NCBI RefSeq assembly: GCF_009498215.1
Contig: NZ_CP043498.1
Coordinates: 1,116,001 to 1,180,000, forward strand
Reading direction: 5' to 3'
Origin: Rhizobium grahamii
GTDB taxonomy: Bacteria; Pseudomonadota; Alphaproteobacteria; Rhizobiales; Rhizobiaceae
Length of the DNA: 64,000 nucleotides
Shown piece after piece: positions 62,789-64,000 of this stretch. The translations under genes and the position numbers were made by a program. The notes beneath the pieces are model-generated. The model made no database searches, was not told the origin of the DNA, and saw only the letters and a program-made list of their open reading frames with translations. The number at the start of each line of letters is the position of its first letter. Within the stretch, counting starts at the first letter, position 1.

Positions 62789-63214
62789 ATGGGAATCTTC
62801 GACAAGATCAAGCATGCGATATTCGGGGACGAGGCACGGGCCGCTCCTGTGACAACGGCCGAGGTCGCTCCATCCGGCCAGGCAAAACCCGCCGCGCCAG
62901 CTGCACCGCCACCGACATCAGCGCCCGCGTCGTCGGCGCCGGCAACTGTCGCGGCGACGATCGATATCGTTCCTTTGCTCGATGCGGCCGTAAAGAAGAG
63001 CGGACAAAAGCTTGATTGGCGCCGTTCGATCGTGGATCTGATGAAAGCCGTCGGAATGGATGCGAGCCTTGCCGAGCGCAAGGAACTCGCCGCCGAGCTG
63101 GGGTATAGCGGCGATACTCACGATACCGCGACGATGAACATGTTCCTGCATAAGGCACTGATGAAGCGTCTGGCGGAGAACGGCGGCAAGGTGCCCGCTG
63201 ATCTCCTCGATTGA
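62789..63214 (+). CDS. DUF3597 protein
   Basis: A 141-residue protein: N-terminal MGIFDKIKHAIFG, a Pro/Ala/Ser-rich flexible linker (about residues 22-55), then the DUF3597 helical domain (IDIVPLLDAAVKKSGQKLDWRRSIVDLMKAVGMDASLAERKELAAELGY). The function is unknown; the fold resembles LysM-associated or KilA-N-like helical bundles in related entries, not verified here. ATG 62789 starts at the conserved MGIF. Confidence 0.85.
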   Translation: MGIFDKIKHAIFGDEARAAPVTTAEVAPSGQAKPAAPAAPPPTSAPASSAPATVAATIDIVPLLDAAVKKSGQKLDWRRSIVDLMKAVGMDASLAERKELAAELGYSGDTHDTATMNMFLHKALMKRLAENGGKVPADLLD

Positions 63215-63354
63215 GCCCCGCAACGAATTCTCAAGAATTCTCTATGAAGCCGCAGGTTGCGGCTCTCTAATATATTTTAGTGAAATCAAATGCGCACGGG
63301 CCGCCATCGCTTTTCGCCAGATTTCGTAATCGGCAATTGCAATCTTTGATTGTT

Positions 63355-63401
63355 TTGCGTCGCACAAGATCGCTTGACTATTTGTGCGGCGCAGCTACCT
63401 T
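63355..63401 (+). promoter_or_regulatory. Phasin promoter with two TGC-N3-GCA operator candidates
   Basis: TTGCGTCGCAC (63355-63365) and GTGCGGCGCAG (63384-63394) both contain TGC-N3-GCA, with centres 29 bases apart. CTTGAC (63373-63378) and TACCTT (63396-63401) form a -35/-10 pair with a 17-base spacer, and the second TGC-N3-GCA sits inside that spacer, a classical repressor position. PhaR-type regulators of PHB granule genes bind similar TGC-rich dyads; that PhaR acts here is inferred. Confidence 0.55.
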
Positions 63402-63429
63402 TTGCCGGTCAGCCAAAAGGAGGATGGGC

Positions 63430-63801
63430 ATGCTGAACTTCGACGACGCCTCGCGCAAAAGCAAAGAGGCCATGGATACCATGCTGAAGAGCTATTCTGA
63501 CACGGCAAAAGGATTTCAGGCGATCGCGGCGGAAGCTGCCGAGTACTCCAAGAAGTCCTTCCAGGACGCCGTGACTCACATGGAAGCGCTATCCGGTGTC
63601 CGCAGCGTGGAAGCTGCCTTCGAACTGCAGACCGGCTATGTGCGGTCGGCATACGAGAACTTTGTTGCTGAAGCGACAAGACTGGGCGAAATGTACACCG
63701 ATCTCGCCAAAAGTGCCTACAAGCCCTACGAGGCGCCTGTTGCGACGCCTCCGGTCAAAGCTTCCAAGGCAGCGACCGTGGTGACGACCGAAGCGGCTTG
63801 A
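63430..63801 (+). CDS. Phasin (PHB granule-associated protein)
   Basis: A 123-residue protein of the Phasin_2 type: MLNFDDASRKSKEAMDTMLKS, helical amphipathic core with KGFQAIAAEAAEYSKKSFQD and TGYVRSAYENFVAEATRLGEMYTDLAKSAYKP, and a short Ala/Thr/Pro tail. Phasins coat poly(3-hydroxybutyrate) granules and control their number and size. AAAGGAGG at 63416-63422 fits ATG 63430 (7-base spacing) better than ATG 63424. It is regulated probably through the operators at 63355-63394, and closed by a terminator at 63837. Confidence 0.88.
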   Translation: MLNFDDASRKSKEAMDTMLKSYSDTAKGFQAIAAEAAEYSKKSFQDAVTHMEALSGVRSVEAAFELQTGYVRSAYENFVAEATRLGEMYTDLAKSAYKPYEAPVATPPVKASKAATVVTTEAA

Positions 63802-63836
63802 ACGCAGCGACACTAACGACAACCCTTGAAAAACGA

Positions 63837-63868
63837 AGACCGGCTACGCATCTGCAGCCGGTCTTTTT
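63837..63868 (+). terminator. Rho-independent terminator of phasin gene
   Basis: AGACCGGCT (63837-63845) and AGCCGGTCT (63856-63864) form a 9-bp stem with a ten-base loop, followed by TTTTTG. Confidence 0.85.
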
Positions 63869-64000
63869 GTATTTGCCTGTAGGCTTCTCCCCTGCGCTTT
63901 ATAGTTTTTGTGTCTTAGCGCCAAGTCCAGCCGAATTGTGATTGCAGTGTGAAGCAAGGGGCTTAAAATCGCTGCATAATGAACTAAGTTAGTACTTCAG

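Overview
The window is a 64-kb piece of the chromosome of an alphaproteobacterium of the order Hyphomicrobiales, most likely family Rhizobiaceae (Rhizobium/Ensifer/Agrobacterium group). Support comes from the aapJQMP general amino-acid transporter beside metC, two DUF1127 mini-genes, an alpha-r14-type small RNA with anti-Shine-Dalgarno loops, trmFO instead of a gammaproteobacterial enzyme, ExoY/ExoF/ExoP-type polysaccharide genes, class I phaC with a phasin, and high-GC codon use. No species is claimed.

Layout. 0-6 kb: end of a 1-Cys peroxiredoxin, a frameshifted persulfide-dioxygenase/rhodanese gene, trmFO, and a translationally coupled GT2-GtrA/GT39 pair for lipid-linked sugar transfer. 6-9 kb: two DUF1127 genes and a small RNA, all on the minus strand, then a DUF2157/GDYXXLXY membrane pair and tRNA-Leu. 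9-27 kb: mostly core genes (tig, sthA, radC, map, phaC, an aminotransferase, hom, recJ), with a frameshifted B12/radical-SAM gene, a DUF2778 envelope protein and a methyltransferase. 27.2-32.3 kb: a 5-kb accessory block bounded by recJ on the left and, on the right, a diverged copy of the last 22 codons of recJ. It holds two SDRs, an L,D-transpeptidase, two lipoproteins, an ICMT-like methyltransferase and an E2-type acyltransferase. 32.4-35.1 kb: SGNH hydrolase, acyltransferase-3 and pentapeptide-repeat genes.

35.2-51.1 kb: a Wzx/Wzy-type surface polysaccharide locus lying exactly between two directly repeated tRNA-Glu genes (CTC and TTC anticodons). It encodes an ExoY-like initiating transferase, six other glycosyltransferases, an ExoF-like export protein, a chain-length protein with a degenerate P-loop, a Wzy-like polymerase, a Wzx-like flippase, a Tat-exported GH16 glycanase and a small ExoX-like membrane protein. 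51-64 kb: core metabolism and transport (aapJQMP, metC, a flavin monooxygenase, an NDUFS6-like zinc protein, cysE, DUF3126, DUF3597, phasin).

Cross-cutting observations. (1) A short palindrome, TTGC-N3-GCAA or a one-base variant, sits upstream of both DUF1127 genes, the small RNA, sthA, the polysaccharide polymerase, exoY, the aapJ/metC divergence and the phasin gene. In three cases it is followed at nearly constant distance by a TATWT-type -10 box. This looks like one regulon linking carbon storage, polysaccharide and a small RNA; a PhaR/AniA-type or LysR-type regulator is a guess. (2) Four genes (near 561, 12715, 30890 and 44282) are each broken by an apparent single-base deletion, three of them in mononucleotide runs. 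That pattern is typical of uncorrected assembly indels, so these genes may be intact in the organism. (3) No transposase, integrase, phage module or CRISPR array was seen.
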